Shown here one piece after another: positions 10,730 to 21,489 of a DNA stretch of 64,000 bases. Positions within the stretch are counted from its first letter, which is position 1, and each line of letters starts with the position of its first letter. This DNA comes from Proteles cristata cristata (taxonomy: Eukaryota > Chordata > Mammalia > Carnivora > Hyaenidae). Both the position numbers and the translations under genes were made by a program. The DNA lies in NCBI GenBank assembly GCA_017311185.1, contig JAESUZ010001712.1, forward strand, positions 682,001 through 746,000, read 5' to 3'. The notes below the pieces were generated by a model, which saw only the letters and a program-made list of their open reading frames with translations, had not been told where the DNA came from and searched no databases.

Positions 10730-11135
10730 ATAAATTCTTCATACGATAGACTATTATTTGACCGTAGATAGGATTGAAGGATGATACATATTACAATGTG
10801 GATGAACCTTGAAAATACCAAATAAATGAAAATTAAGTGAAGGAAGACAGACACAAAATGCCACATGTCGTGTAACTCCATGTGTGTGAAATGTCTAGAA
10901 TGGGCAGAGCAACAGAGGCCACATGTTAGCAGTTGCCAGACGCTGGTCAAGGGGGCAGGGTGTGGCGTGACTACAAATAAGTATAGTTTGTCCATCATGT
11001 GAGAGACACATTTTCAAATCAGTGGGCATGATCATACAGATCTGTGACTATACTAAAAACCACTCAAATATGTACTTGAGAGGGTAAATTTCACAATATG
11101 TGAATTAAGCCTCAATAAAGCTGTTCTTTTTATTT
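10730..11135 (+). mobile_element. Old L1 3'-end fragment (L1M class)
   Basis: Sense words of ancient L1 3' UTRs are visible: TACAATGTGGATGAACCTTG, AGAATGGGCAGAGCAACAGA, GTTAGCAGTTGCCAGACGCT and the end GAATTAAGCCTCAATAAAGC. Diverged and A-tail eroded. The 128-aa minus-strand open frame here is a chance antisense frame. Confidence 0.6.
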
Positions 11136-11139
11136 AAGC

Positions 11140-11690
11140 ACTTCCTGAAAGTACATAGCTGAACTACTAGTGGTGCATTTAGCTAAAGGCGATAGAAAAG
11201 TTGATTTACAGTGGCTTGAACAAATGGGAATTTATTTTTCACATGTTGCAAAAACATTGCAGGGGTAGACCATGATCAGTTTGATTCAGGGAATTAGAGA
11301 TCAGACTTCAAATCTCTTGTCCTTCCTCCTACTCCACATGCAGCATGTGGTTCCTCATGCTCAGGCATTCTGCAGCGTGGTCACAGATGGATGCCACACC
11401 TCTGGATTCAGGGGAGACAGAAAATCATCTGCAGCAGCTGGATTGTTCTCTTTTTATATGAAAACCTGAGTTTTCCTGGAAACCCATCTGGCAAACAGCT
11501 ACTTAAGCTTCTTTAGCCAGAACTAGATTGACTGCATCTAGGTGCAAAGGCGGCCAGGAAAACAGAAAATGGCATTATCATGATTGGCTCTGCCAATCAC
11601 AGTTCATCTTGTGGGGCTGGAGCCATCACCACTCTTAAAAATCAGAATTCTCCTAGCAACAAAGAAGGTAGATGTGTGTTAGAATGGGTT
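11140..11690. repeat. Probable ancient interspersed repeat, family not named
   Basis: TTTACAGTGGCTTGAACAAA followed by GGGAATTTATTTTTCACATG resembles a mammal-wide medium-reiteration repeat that I cannot assign to a family. The rest is cytosine-rich and diverged. Confidence 0.3.
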
Positions 11691-11727
11691 AGGTTTAGGC
11701 AGGTCCCTAACTTTTAGAGTAGACTTT

Positions 11728-11970
11728 AAAAATCTAATTTATTTTTTTTTAATGTTTTATTTATTTCTAGGAGAGAGAGAGAGACAGCGTGAGCAGGGGA
11801 GGGTCAGAGAGAGAGGGAGTGACAGACTGAAACAGTCCAGGCTCTGAGCTGGCAGTCAGCACAGAGCCCGACGCGGGGCTCGAACCCGCGAACCGCGAGA
11901 TCATGACTTAAGTGAAAGTCGGACGCTTAACCGACTAAGCCACCCAGGCGCCCCTAAAAAATCTAATTTA
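11728..11970 (-). mobile_element. Young SINEC antisense, felid-type subfamily
   Basis: A near-intact antisense copy at 11742-11956 with head complement ending GACTAAGCCACCCAGGCGCC and the CpG-rich B-box region GGGGCTCGAACCCGCGAACC still undecayed. Perfect 14-bp duplication AAAAATCTAATTTA at 11728-11741 and 11957-11970. It shares the GGCAGTCAGCACAGAG variant with the copies at 21.3, 28.2 and 62.1 kb. Confidence 0.92.
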
Positions 11971-12059
11971 AATTTACCACAAATTTAAACCCATCAGCCC
12001 TCTAACACTCATAATTCATTGTACATAAACTCACAGTCCATCCTGCAAAATCCACTCTG

Positions 12060-12912
12060 TCCATTCCATCTCAGTAATTGCAGATCCTTTCTTCCAGTGG
12101 TTATAGCCAAAAGTTTTGGACTCGCTCTTTAGTTTTTGTTCTCTTTGTGGTGACCCATAAGCAATCCATCGGCATATTGTTTTGACTTTACCTATGAAGT
12201 GCATTCCCAATTGTAGCCTTCTCGCTTGAGCTGGTCCTGTCCACCACTTTCTCCCCTGGAGTACTGTCCCAGTGGTCACCACTGCCCCACAAAGTCCACT
12301 CTCCTCATTGCTGCTGAGTAATTTAAAAATTAAGTTTATTCATGTCTTCCCTCCCTTAGAATTCTCCAATAACTAATTGTCTAGCTCAAAATAGAGTCCA
12401 AAATCTTTCCCCAGCCTACAAGGCCCTGTGTGATCTGACTCCCAAATGCTCCTCCGTCCTCACATCCGTCACCTGCACGCCAGCTCCACCTTCGCTGGCC
12501 CCCTTTGTACTGTCAGTCACTCTTAGACCTGTGGCCTCTGCCTTTTTCCTCCACGTGACTTACACATGTCCAAACAATGACGTCGCTGGCTCCCTTACTT
12601 TCTTCAGGTTGCTGCTAAAATTTCTCTTTATGACATGATTTCACTCTGTGTGTACACACAGCCACCCACACTTACACCCCATTTCATAGCCCTCTTTCCA
12701 GTTGGCTTTATTTTTTCATAGCATTTATCACCACATGATACACTTAAAAACATACATTTGTGAACGTATATACTTTTGGGGAGGGTCTTTTTTCCCTAAC
12801 TAGAATAGAAGCTCCTCAAGAACAAAAACAACATCTGTTTTCTGCACTTCTTGATCCCAAACAGAATAATCCTTGACACATCATAGGCACCCATAGATAT
12901 TTGCTCAGTGAG
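12060..12912 (+). mobile_element. L2 LINE 3' portion
   Basis: Sense L2 words: GCCAAAAGTTTTGGACTCGC (from the reverse transcriptase C-terminus), AGTCCAAAATCTTTCCCCAG, CCTACAAGGCCCTGTGTGAT, AGCATTTATCACCACATGAT, and a tail with GTGAGTGAATG like the L2 terminus. Diverged, no intact frame. A later SINE landed in its 3' end. Confidence 0.7.
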
Positions 12913-13142
12913 TGAATGGTTGAGGTTTTTTTAAATTAATGTTTGTTTATTTTTGAGAAGGAGACCAAGACAGAGCACAAGTTGGGGAGGGGCAGAGAGA
13001 GAGGGAGAAACAGGCTCCAGGCTCTGAGCTGTCAACACAGAGCCCAGTGTAGGGCTCGGACCCACAAATTACAAGATCATGACTTCGGCTGAATTCGGAC
13101 ATTGACCCAACTGAGCCACCCAGGCACCCCTGAATGGTTGAG
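12913..13142 (-). mobile_element. SINEC antisense with target-site duplication
   Basis: SINE 12925-13130: T-rich tail, GA linker, head ending GAGCCACCCAGGCACCCC. Perfect 12-bp duplication TGAATGGTTGAG at 12913-12924 and 13131-13142. Inserted into the 3' end of the L2. Confidence 0.9.
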
Positions 13143-14886
13143 TTTGAGGAGGCTTTTGTTTTTTAAAAAAATTCTGTACCCCTTTGAATATTTGTTCTTA
13201 CATCAGTTGAGAAATTCCACTGCTACTAGTGTAGTTTATACCTGCTTTTATTGAAAGTGATATGATTTAAGTAGTTTGAAATGTTTACTATTTGTGAGAG
13301 ACCTAAGAAAGTGAAGAAGTGCCAGTTAATTAGACTGTTTTCTTGTAGTAAACAAAGGATGACCAAATATGCTATAGGAATAAACTATAGGGACCTACCA
13401 TGTACCTCTAACACATAGCTATGGCTTCCAAAAGCTTTACTTAGGATGATTTAAAGAAGGAGAGGAGAGAAGGTGAAATAATGTTAGCTACCCAAAAAAC
13501 AAATTACATATGTATTTGTATACACACACACACACATTTTTTAAGGATTAACTGAAGATGTCAGACCTTTTCCTTTGAGGACAAATTCTTTCTGACTAGA
13601 ACAGGAGACAGTTAACTTCTGAAAAGCATCAAGACTGATGATTTTGTCTATATAGCATTGACCTGGAAGCTATAGTCTCAACCATTCAGACTAATAAATC
13701 AGGCAATTTATATTTAATCATTAACTAACTCCTGAGCTGAACAGCTGTTCAAAATTAGAAATGGGTCACCCCAGCCAGGATGACATTACAGGCAATCTAT
13801 AATGCATTAGAATAAAATTATAGTGATTTTTAACTGTCTAGAAATTTATTATAGGACATGTTCCAACTCTTAAACCCTTGTTAGCCAATGTCAGTAATGA
13901 TTTATGTTGTGTGGATGGTATGGCGAAATTATTGACGACTTCAATAGCCAATAAGTCTATGTTTAGTAAATCTTCAAATTTCAAAGCTGTTTTGGAGAAT
14001 GAGGTGGGTGCACTTTATTGTTTATCATTTACTATCCAAAGACAACAAAGATGGAGGAAAGGCAAATGAGAAATTTCTCTTCGAAATTAATGGATGTATG
14101 ATCTGTGGCTGAGGAAGCTAAGTAATGAATTCTATAAAGAGGGCTAGACAATTGAAGTCCCTTAGTGTTTATATGGCTAACTTGGGATGATCTTTATCAA
14201 GCAAAGCAAGGAGATAATCTTAAAATAGCTTTGATTACCATTCTCACTTGCTAATTTCATGACCTCTGTGTTATGGATAGTATGATGGCTTGCAGGGGAC
14301 TGGCATTCCAGTCTGTTCTGACATACATCATCTTTGCTTTCTGTGTTCAGCATTCTCTCTTTGACAAGCAAAGCTAAATTCTACAGGGTTCTTCTTTGCT
14401 TGTACTATCATATTGCTGGGGTTTTTTTAGTTCCTATTAACTTACATGTGCTTAGTATGTGACACCAATTTTAGCCTGCATTGAAACAGAGTGAATTAGT
14501 GAACTATCCTTCAGTTCCATCAATCCAAAGATACTCATTGCAGTTTTATGCAAATCCAATATTAAGGCCTCCCCATACGTAACCTGGAAAGCAGATTTTA
14601 AATGGTCATCCAATGAGATAGAAGGACTTGAGCAGAATCCTTTGAAGCATAGTTTCTTCACAGCTAGTGAGATCCTCCTGATTTCCATTATTTTTTTATG
14701 TAGACTATAGGTTCTTCCAGTGATAGAGTGATTTTATTAGAGAAATAACCCAAGTTTTTCAACTACCAGCACTATAATTAATAGCATCCAGGATACGTGG
14801 CTCTATAAGCTTTACATTTTAATTAATGAATATGATTGGTGTTTGTTATTTTCCTTTGTCTGTAAGTAGCTGATAGCCAGTATGTT
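13143..14886 (+). other. Intron E-F, unrecognised stretch
   Basis: 1.7 kb of AT-rich intron. It holds a short (CA)n near 13522-13535. No gene or repeat family is recognised. Confidence 0.35.
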
Positions 14887-15113
14887 TAAAATAATGTTTT
14901 TCTGGGAACACTTGGGTGGCTCAGCCGGTTAACCATCCGACTTTAGCTCACGTCATGATCTCATGATTCCTGGGTTTGAGCCTGGTGTTGGGCTCTGTTC
15001 TGACAGCTCAGAGCCTGGAGCCTGTTTCAGATTCTATCTCTGTGTCCCCTGCCCATTCTGTCTCAGAGACAAAATAACCATTTAAAAAGCTGAATAAAAA
15101 TAAAATAATGTTT
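14887..15113 (+). mobile_element. SINEC sense with target-site duplication
   Basis: Head ACACTTGGGTGGCTCAGCCG near 14908, B-box GGGTTTGAGCC, GTCTCAGAGACAAAATAACC near the tail. A 13-bp repeat TAAAATAATGTTT at 14887-14899 and 15101-15113 flanks it. The head is diverged, suggesting middle age. Confidence 0.85.
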
Positions 15114-15553
15114 ATCTAGGGCTGTGTAGAACCCTTGCTGCAGAGCGGAAGGAATACAGACGAGTGAAGCTGCTATTAAAAATCCTGATATCACTCTGTC
15201 TTGGCCAAAGCTCTTGATGCTCCACTCTCAGAGAGATGAGACAGTGACTATCAGCTTTTGAAAAAGAGGTCAGTCACCATTAAAGCGTTAGATCATCCAC
15301 CAGGAAGGAGATAGGAAAGTTCTAATGGCATATTGCAGTAAACTGCGCTGAAGAGAGCATAAGAGCCCCTTCATAATGATGGGTTTCAAACGTAAGAAGG
15401 ATGAGGATAGCCATGCTGTCCAGTTCAGTTCTGTGCCTTTTAAAGGCTGTCCAGTATGATGTAGACTAAAACTGAGCAGTGCTGTGATTACATTAAGCAT
15501 TTGTTGAATCAGTGTTCACCCTGTGGTTACATCTGAGTAATGTTATCTTTCAG
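15114..15553 (+). other. Intron E-F, end
   Basis: 440 nt before exon F without a recognised repeat. A clean pyrimidine tract and CAG (ending 15553) form the acceptor. Confidence 0.4.
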
Positions 15554-15724
15554 TCAGAGAAGACCCGCTGGGGTCAGTCTATTAAATCATTTGAAGCTCA
15601 AGAGAAGACCCTGTGTGGAGATGTTCTCCTTACAGCAGCATTTGTGTCTTACATTGGGTCCTTTACGAAACAGTATCGCCAAGAGCTGGTAGACTGCAAG
15701 TGGGTTCCCTTTCTTCAGCACAAG
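15554..15724 (+). CDS. DNAH11: Dynein heavy chain, exon F: end of coiled coil 2 into AAA5
   Basis: Fifty-seven codons between acceptor ATCTTTCAG and consensus donor GTAAGT at 15725: [57 protein letters not shown]. The E..RW......F motif closes the stalk. [21 protein letters not shown] is the conserved entry into the fifth AAA+ module. Reading is phase 0 on both sides. A 16.6-kb intron follows. The sequence is typical in length and lacks any lesion. Confidence 0.94.
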
Positions 15725-15796
15725 GTAAGTCACTTCCATCCCTTGTCAGCCTTTGGAAGTCTCATTTTGAAATTTCACTAGAAAACAACAGTGTGT

Positions 15797-16025
15797 GGGG
15801 TGCGTGGGTGGCTCAGTCGGTTCAGCATCCAACTCTTGATTTCAGCTCAGGTCATGATTCCACTGTTCATATGTTCAAGCCCCACATTAGGCTCCTTGCT
15901 AATAGCATGGAGCCTCCTTGGAATATTCTCCCCCCACCCCCCTCCTTTGCCCTTTCCTGTTCATGGTATCTTAATCTCTATTTCATTCTTAAAATCAATA
16001 AATAGACTTAATAAAAACAAAAACA
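15797..16025 (+). mobile_element. SINEC sense, diverged
   Basis: Head GGGTGCGTGGGTGGCTCAGT at 15797. The body is altered, with a cytosine run at 15931-15941 replacing the CT linker, and the A-rich tail spans 15990-16025. An imperfect ACAGTnTGT duplication is visible on both sides. It lies 72 nt downstream of exon F. Confidence 0.75.
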
Positions 16026-16151
16026 GTTTGTATACCAGGTTCATTTCTGCCTCTGTCATGACTGACTGGGATTTCTAGTATGACGAGAATGCTTCTTGTG
16101 TGTTGTAGTGTTTCTTGTTTCAATGGTGTTTTCAACAGAGAGAGGAAAAGT

Positions 16152-16323
16152 AATAAATTACTTTAAAATTTTTTTATTTTAGACAGAGAGCGAGTATGAG
16201 CAGGGGAGAGGCAGAGGGAGAGAGAATTTTAAGTCCATCTCATGAGCTTGTGATCATGACCTGACCCAAAATCAGGAGTCAGACACTCAACCCAGCCAGC
16301 CACCCAAGTGTCCCAATAAATTA
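16152..16323 (-). mobile_element. SINEC antisense, diverged and shortened
   Basis: T-rich tail from 16164, AGACAGAGAGCGAGTATGAG linker, head complement ending CCAGCCACCCAAGTGTCCC. Imperfect duplication around AATAAATTA at 16152-16160 and 16315-16323. About 60 bp of the middle is missing relative to full length. Confidence 0.75.
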
Positions 16324-16350
16324 TTTTTTATACACTATACTGGTAGAGCT

Positions 16351-16868
16351 GGAAACCTGCTTTTATTTATTTATTTATTTTTTTTTTGTGTGTTTCACAA
16401 TGATCATTTAATGTCAATTAATAATCTGAGATTTGAACAATGGCTTGGTTATTTAACCCCTGCAGCTCACCACGATCATTCAAGAGTACTTTTTGCCTTC
16501 AGGCATCACAGGTATTTCTTTTTTTTTTTTTTCAAATAGTTTATTGTCAAATTAGTTTCCACATAACACCCAGTGCTCATCCCCACAAGTGCCCCCTCCT
16601 CCATGCCCACCCCTCCTCCCCCCCCACATCCACCAGTCCTCAGTTTTGTCAGCATTCAAGAGTTCCCACATTTGCCTCTCCCTCTTTCCCCCACCATTTC
16701 TGCCCTTCTTCTTCTCCCCCTTGGTCCTCTGTTAAGCTCCTCCTAATCCTCCTATACGTGCACACATATGATATTTGTCTTTCTCTGCCTGACTTATTTC
16801 ACTCAGCATAACACCCTCAAGGCAATGAGAAACAATGAAATCTGGCCATGTGTGGAAACCTGCTTTTA
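16351..16868 (-). mobile_element. Young L1 insertion with 5' inversion and 3' transduction
   Basis: A perfect 15-bp duplication GGAAACCTGCTTTTA (16351-16365 and 16854-16868) encloses four parts, listed in plus-strand order. (1) T tract 16366-16387. (2) A non-L1 segment 16388-16518. (3) A second T tract 16519-16532. (4) The antisense L1 3' end 16533-16820, then a 33-nt L1 piece in the opposite orientation (16821-16853). In the L1 sense direction this is inverted 5' piece, L1 3' end, poly-A, 131 nt of transduced flank, poly-A. The transduced segment carries ATTAAA (complement at 16407-16412) about 19 nt before its A-tail, as expected of a real polyadenylation event. Confidence 0.85.
16388..16518 (-). 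other. 131-nt 3'-transduced segment
   Basis: Non-L1 sequence caught between two A tracts within one duplication pair. It should match the 3' flank of the progenitor L1 elsewhere in the genome and so serve as a tag for that source. Confidence 0.75.
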
Positions 16869-17079
16869 ACTAAACTGATAACTGAAGTCAGATTTGGGTT
16901 ATTGTTACTGTATAGCATGAAACTTTTCTTCCTGACATTATGGGTTGTTAAAGACCTTTTTTTCGTAACTATTTGCAGATTAAAGGTCTGCACTTTGTAT
17001 ATTAGTATTAAAAATAGCTCAGCCTAAATATAAAAATTCAAACCCACAAGCAAAGTTAGTGCACCAGGTGTCATCTCAC

Positions 17080-17410
17080 TTAATCGAAGCCCTTAAGATA
17101 TCCTACATCTCTCTGTATATTAATGTTCTGCACTGGTAATTGATTGACTTTTCGCTTAGCACAATACATCCTAGCTCTATCCATGTTGTTGCAGATGGTT
17201 AAGATTTCATTCCTTTTGATGGCTGAGTAAGATTCCATTGCATATATACACCTCTCTTCTTTATCCATTCATCAGTCAGTGGCCCTATGGGCTCCATACT
17301 TTGGCTAGTGTTGATAATGATGTAAACTTCAGGGTGCATGTACCCCTTTGAATCTGTATTTTTGTATCAAGTGGGACACATGTTTGTCCTCATGGAAAGA
17401 GGGTTCCTGT
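17080..17410 (-). mobile_element. Old L1 fragment, antisense
   Basis: The plus strand shows the complement of the ORF2 end and 3' UTR: CTAGCTCTATCCATGTTGTT, CCTTTTGATGGCTGAGTAAG, CTTTATCCATTCATCAGTCA and ACTTTGGCTAGTGTTGATAA. The antisense frame encodes a remnant of the MESYSAIKRNEI motif typical of the ORF2 C-terminus. Confidence 0.75.
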
Positions 17411-17740
17411 TATTGAGCTAGTTATCTTTTACTCCTTCTAGACTCAGTCACAGCAATGTGGGAAAGACCATGACACCTGTGTGAACCTATGCCAGGGTCC
17501 CAAGAGGAACTCAAATTGCTTAATGTTAATTTTTTAATTAATTTTTTTTTGAAAGTATTTGTCCTGTCCTCTCAAGAAGCATCTGTTGTTACTTCTTCTC
17601 ATTTAGGGCTCATTTCTAGAGCTCCACTTATCTGTACGTAACTGTCTTCTAATTGGGTTTGACTCATTAGTTTTTGTCAGATATCTTGGGGAGTCAAATG
17701 GTTTGTAAGTTTACCAGTCAACAAGTGACTGTGGTTTTTG
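17411..17740 (+). other. Intron F-G, unrecognised stretch
   Basis: No gene or repeat is recognised here. Confidence 0.35.
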
Positions 17741-17866
17741 TGATTTTTTTTATTTATTTATTAAAAAATGTTTTTTGAAGTAGTCTCCATGCCCAACCTG
17801 GGGCTTGAACTCACAACCCTGAGACTAAGAGTTACATCTTTTCTAACTGAGCCAGCCAGGCACTCC
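17741..17866 (-). mobile_element. Old short-type SINEC antisense
   Basis: TTTTTTATTTATTTATT tail, then AGTAGTCTCCATGCCCAACC, GGGGCTTGAACTCACAACCC and head ending GAGCCAGCCAGGCACTCC. The GAGCCAGCCAGGC ending and short body mark the older pan-carnivore subfamily rather than the young felid type. Confidence 0.8.
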
Positions 17867-18584
17867 TGTTTTTATGATGTTTTAAAACCTACAAACCAAA
17901 CATGTAATTTATTAATGACCTGTTGACCTATTTAAGGTGACCTTGGAAGGAACCCTTTTATACATCAAGTCAACCATCCTTAATATATTCCTAGAAATGA
18001 AGACTTTATATTCTAAATGGATCCATTATCCCCAATTTAGTGAATCAATTCAATTATTTCAAATCAGAACTCCAGGAATTAAAATTTTACTTGACCCAGT
18101 GATTCTAAGGTTTGTCAGAAGAATATGTTTTTGAGAACACCAAGATAATATTGGACTAGAACAGTAAGAAAGCACTTGTCCTTCAAGATAGTAAAATATG
18201 TTCTAAAACTAAAATAATCACAACAAGTTGGTTCCTCAGGGGAAATAGAAAAGTAGCATAGAGTTCAGAAGCAGTCAAGGATATTGAGAGATATTTGACG
18301 TATTTAGTGTGTTACGTGTATTCACTACCACACACATATCTGTCACCTACAGATATTGTACTCTTACACTGTCTTCCTTCCTGATGCTGTAAGATAAACA
18401 GCGGACATATTATCCTAAAGATCATATGAGTTTACACTACTTTCCATCCCTTTTCCCTTCCTCAAGGATAATTCTAGAGTGTTTCTCTCGTCTCATGAAT
18501 TTTTCCCTGTCTACTATTTCATTACTAGATCACGTCCACCAGCATTGACTACATAGTTATTTCTCTCATGTAAAAAATGCATCA
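17867..18584 (+). other. Intron F-G, unrecognised stretch
   Basis: 0.7 kb of AT-rich intron without recognised repeats or genes. Confidence 0.35.
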
Positions 18585-18790
18585 GGGGTACCTGGGTGGC
18601 TCAGTCAGTTAACCGTCCAACCTTAGCTCGTGATTCATGAGTTCAAGCCTATCATCAGGCACTATGATGACTGTTGGAGCCCGGAGCCTGCTTTGGATTC
18701 TGTGTCTCCCTTTCTCTCTGCCCCTCCCCTGCTCAAGCTCTGTTTCTCTATCTCTCTCAAAAAATAAATAAACGTTAAAAAGATTTTTTT
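18585..18790 (+). mobile_element. SINEC sense
   Basis: Head GGTACCTGGGTGGCTCAGTC near 18587, CTCTCTGCCCCTCCCCTGCT linker, AAATAAATAAACGTTAAAAA tail. The target duplication is too diverged to define. Confidence 0.85.
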
Positions 18791-19819
18791 TAATACACCA
18801 GCAAATTTCTCTTGAACCCTTCCTGCCTTTCCAGCTACTCCACCATTTTTCTGCTCTAATTTACCGTAATCACTTTAGAGACTAATCTAGATTCAGTGTA
18901 GGCAGATCTTCCATTTTCTGAGTCACTTTGGACAGGCTTTTGTCCACAGCTCTCTACCAAAACTCCTCTTGTGAAGTTTTGCTTCCACGTTGCCAAGACT
19001 AGTGCTTTGTTTTCCATCCTCTTCCTACTTGACTCTTGGCTACTTTTGATATGATTGATTACTCCATCCTTCCATCAGCACCTTCTTTACTAGATTCCAA
19101 GACCTCCCCTCCCCCACCTTCCTCCTACCTCACTGGTCAATTCTTCTCAGACTTCATTAAATTTTTCGTCTTCTCCCCATTCTTAATGTTGAAATGGCTG
19201 ACCTTTAATCTTGGAGTTGCTTCTCAAACCAGGCCTTAAATGTCACTTGTACACAAGTAATTTGCATAAGTTTGTCTGTGGCCCAGACCCTGGCATCTTC
19301 ACTTCTGTGTCAGAAAGATGTCTCACCTATAGCGCATCCAAACTGAAATTCTGGCCATCTTCCCCTAAAACCTCTCCTACCCAAGCACTCCCAACTTGTT
19401 TAATGACTGCTCCACCCTTCTTTTGGGCCAAAATCCTTGGAGTCACCTTACCGTGACTCTTCCCTCTGGCACTCATATCCAGTCCATCCAGGAAATTCTA
19501 TAGGCTACACCTTCAAAATACATTCAGAATCTGACCAGTTTTCACCACCTTCACTGCTCCTATCCAGGGCCAAGCCATTATCCCTCTATTGGATTATTGC
19601 CAAAACCTCCTAACTTGTTTCCCTGTTGCTACATGATTGTTTCTCTCTAAAATCTGATCTCAACACATACCATGCACACTTTCAGATCACAATGCTATGA
19701 AAATTGAAATCAATCACAGGAAGAAGTCTGGAAAATCTCCAAACACATGGAGGTTAAAGAACACCCTACTAAAGAATGAATGGGCCAATCAGGCAATTAG
19801 AGAAGAAATTTAAAAATAT

Positions 19820-20359
19820 ATGGAAACAAATGAAAATGAAAATACAACAATGCAAACTCTATGGGATGCGGCAAAGGCAGTCCTAAGAGGAAAGTACATT
19901 GCACTCAAGGCCTATTTCAAGAAATTAGAGAAAACGCAAGTGCAAAGTCTAACAACGCACCTAAAGGAACTAGAGGCAGAGCAACAAGAGCACCCCAAAC
20001 CCAGCAGGAGAAGAGAAATAATAAAAATCAGGGCAGAAATAAACAATATAGAAACCAAAGAAACAGTTGAACAGATCATTGGAACCAAGAGTCAGTTTTT
20101 TGAAAAAATAAACAAAATTGACAAACCTCTAGCCAGGCTTCTCAAAAAGAAAAGAGAGAGCACTCAAATAGACAAAATCATGAATGAAAATGACTTATTA
20201 CAATCAACCCCTCAGAAACACAAGCAATTACTATGTATTCATACTATGTATTTCATAGTATTCAGGGAATACTATGAAAAATTATATGCCAACAAAATGG
20301 AAAACTTAGAAGAAATGGACAAATTTCTAAGCGCACACTCACAACCAAAATTCACATAG
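19820..20359 (+). pseudogene. L1 ORF2 fragment, longest open frame in the window
   Basis: 179 codons beginning METNENENTTMQTLWDAAKA, matching the region between endonuclease and reverse transcriptase in mammalian L1 ORF2. The ATG is internal to ORF2, not a true start. The frame closes with a stop at 20359 where the protein family continues, so it is a decayed fragment. Confidence 0.85.
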
Positions 20360-21237
20360 GAAGAGATAGAAAATCTGAACAGACCAAACTAGTGAGGAAA
20401 TCGAATCAGTTATCAAAAATCTCCCAACGAATAAGAGCCCTGGGCCAGATGGCTTCCTGGGGGAATTCTACCAGATAGTTTAAATAGAATTAATACCCAT
20501 TCTTCTCAAGCTATTCCAGACAATAGAAACTGAAGGAAAACTTGCAGACTCATTTTATGAAGCCAGCATCAGTTTGATTCCCAAGCCACACAGAGATCCA
20601 GGAAAAAAAAAAAAAAAAGAACTACAGGCCAATATCCTTGATGAATACAGTTGCAAAAATCCTCAACAAGATACTTGCAAATCGAATCCAACAGCACATA
20701 TAAAGAATTATCCACCAAGATCAAGTGGGATTCATTCCTGGGTTACAGGGCTGGTTCAATAGTGGCAAATCAATCAATGTGATACATCACATCAACAAAA
20801 AAAAAGATAAAAACCATATGACCCTGTCGATCGATGCAGAAAAAGCATTTGACAAAATACAGCACCGCTTCTTAATAAAGACCCTTGAGAAAGTCGGGTT
20901 AGAAGGAACTTACTAAACATCATAAAAGCCATCTATGAGAAGCCCTCAGCTAACATCATCCTCAATGGGGAAACACTGAGAGCTTTCCCCCTGAGATCAG
21001 GAACACGACAGGGATGTCCACTCTCACCACTGCTGTATAACATAGTGCTGGAAGTCCTAGCATCAGCCATTAGACAACAAAAGGAAATCAAAGGCATCAG
21101 AATTGGCAAAGAAGTCAAACTTTCACTTTTTGCAGACGACATAATACTCTACATAGAAAACCCAACAGATTCCACCAGAGGCCTACTAGAGCTGATCCAT
21201 GAATTCAGCAAAGTGGTAGGGTACAAAATCAACATAC

Positions 21238-21489
21238 AGAAATTGGTTGCATTTGGGGCGCCTGGGTGGCTTAGTCGGTTAAGCGTCCGACTTTCCGACT
21301 TTCGCTTAGGTCATGATCTCACGGTTCGTGGGTTCGAGCCCCACGTCGGGCTCTGTGCTGACTGCCAGCTCGGAGCCTGGAGGCTGTTTCAGTCTGTGAC
21401 TCCCTTTCTCTCTGACCCTCCCCTGCTCACGCTGTCTCTCTCTCCTAGAAATAAATAAAACATTAAAAAAAAAGAAATTGGTTGCATTT
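21238..21489 (+). mobile_element. Young SINEC sense, inserted in L1 ORF2
   Basis: Near-consensus SINE at 21255-21472: GCGCCTGGGTGGCTTAGTCG head with A box, B box GGTTCGTGGGTTCGAGCCCC, AATAAATAAAACATTAAAAA tail. Perfect 17-bp duplication AGAAATTGGTTGCATTT at 21238-21254 and 21473-21489. It splits ORF2 shortly after the FADD box, and the open frame resumes across the second duplicate. An internal CTTTCCGACTTTCGC word near 21291-21305 looks like a small tandem duplication. Confidence 0.95.

Noticed and set aside
10612..10998. 128-aa minus-strand open frame
   Set aside because: It lies antisense to an old L1 3' end and has no dynein, splice or family support.
16440..16811. 123-aa plus-strand frame rich in Pro/Ser/His
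   Set aside because: It is the antisense of an L1 3' UTR. The same peptide wording recurs at 45980-46246 minus and 53683-54027 plus, in other copies of the same L1 end.
21255..21330. tRNA gene
   Set aside because: SINE heads carry tRNA-Lys-like A and B boxes, but they do not form a complete cloverleaf with a CCA-side acceptor stem and continue into SINE bodies.
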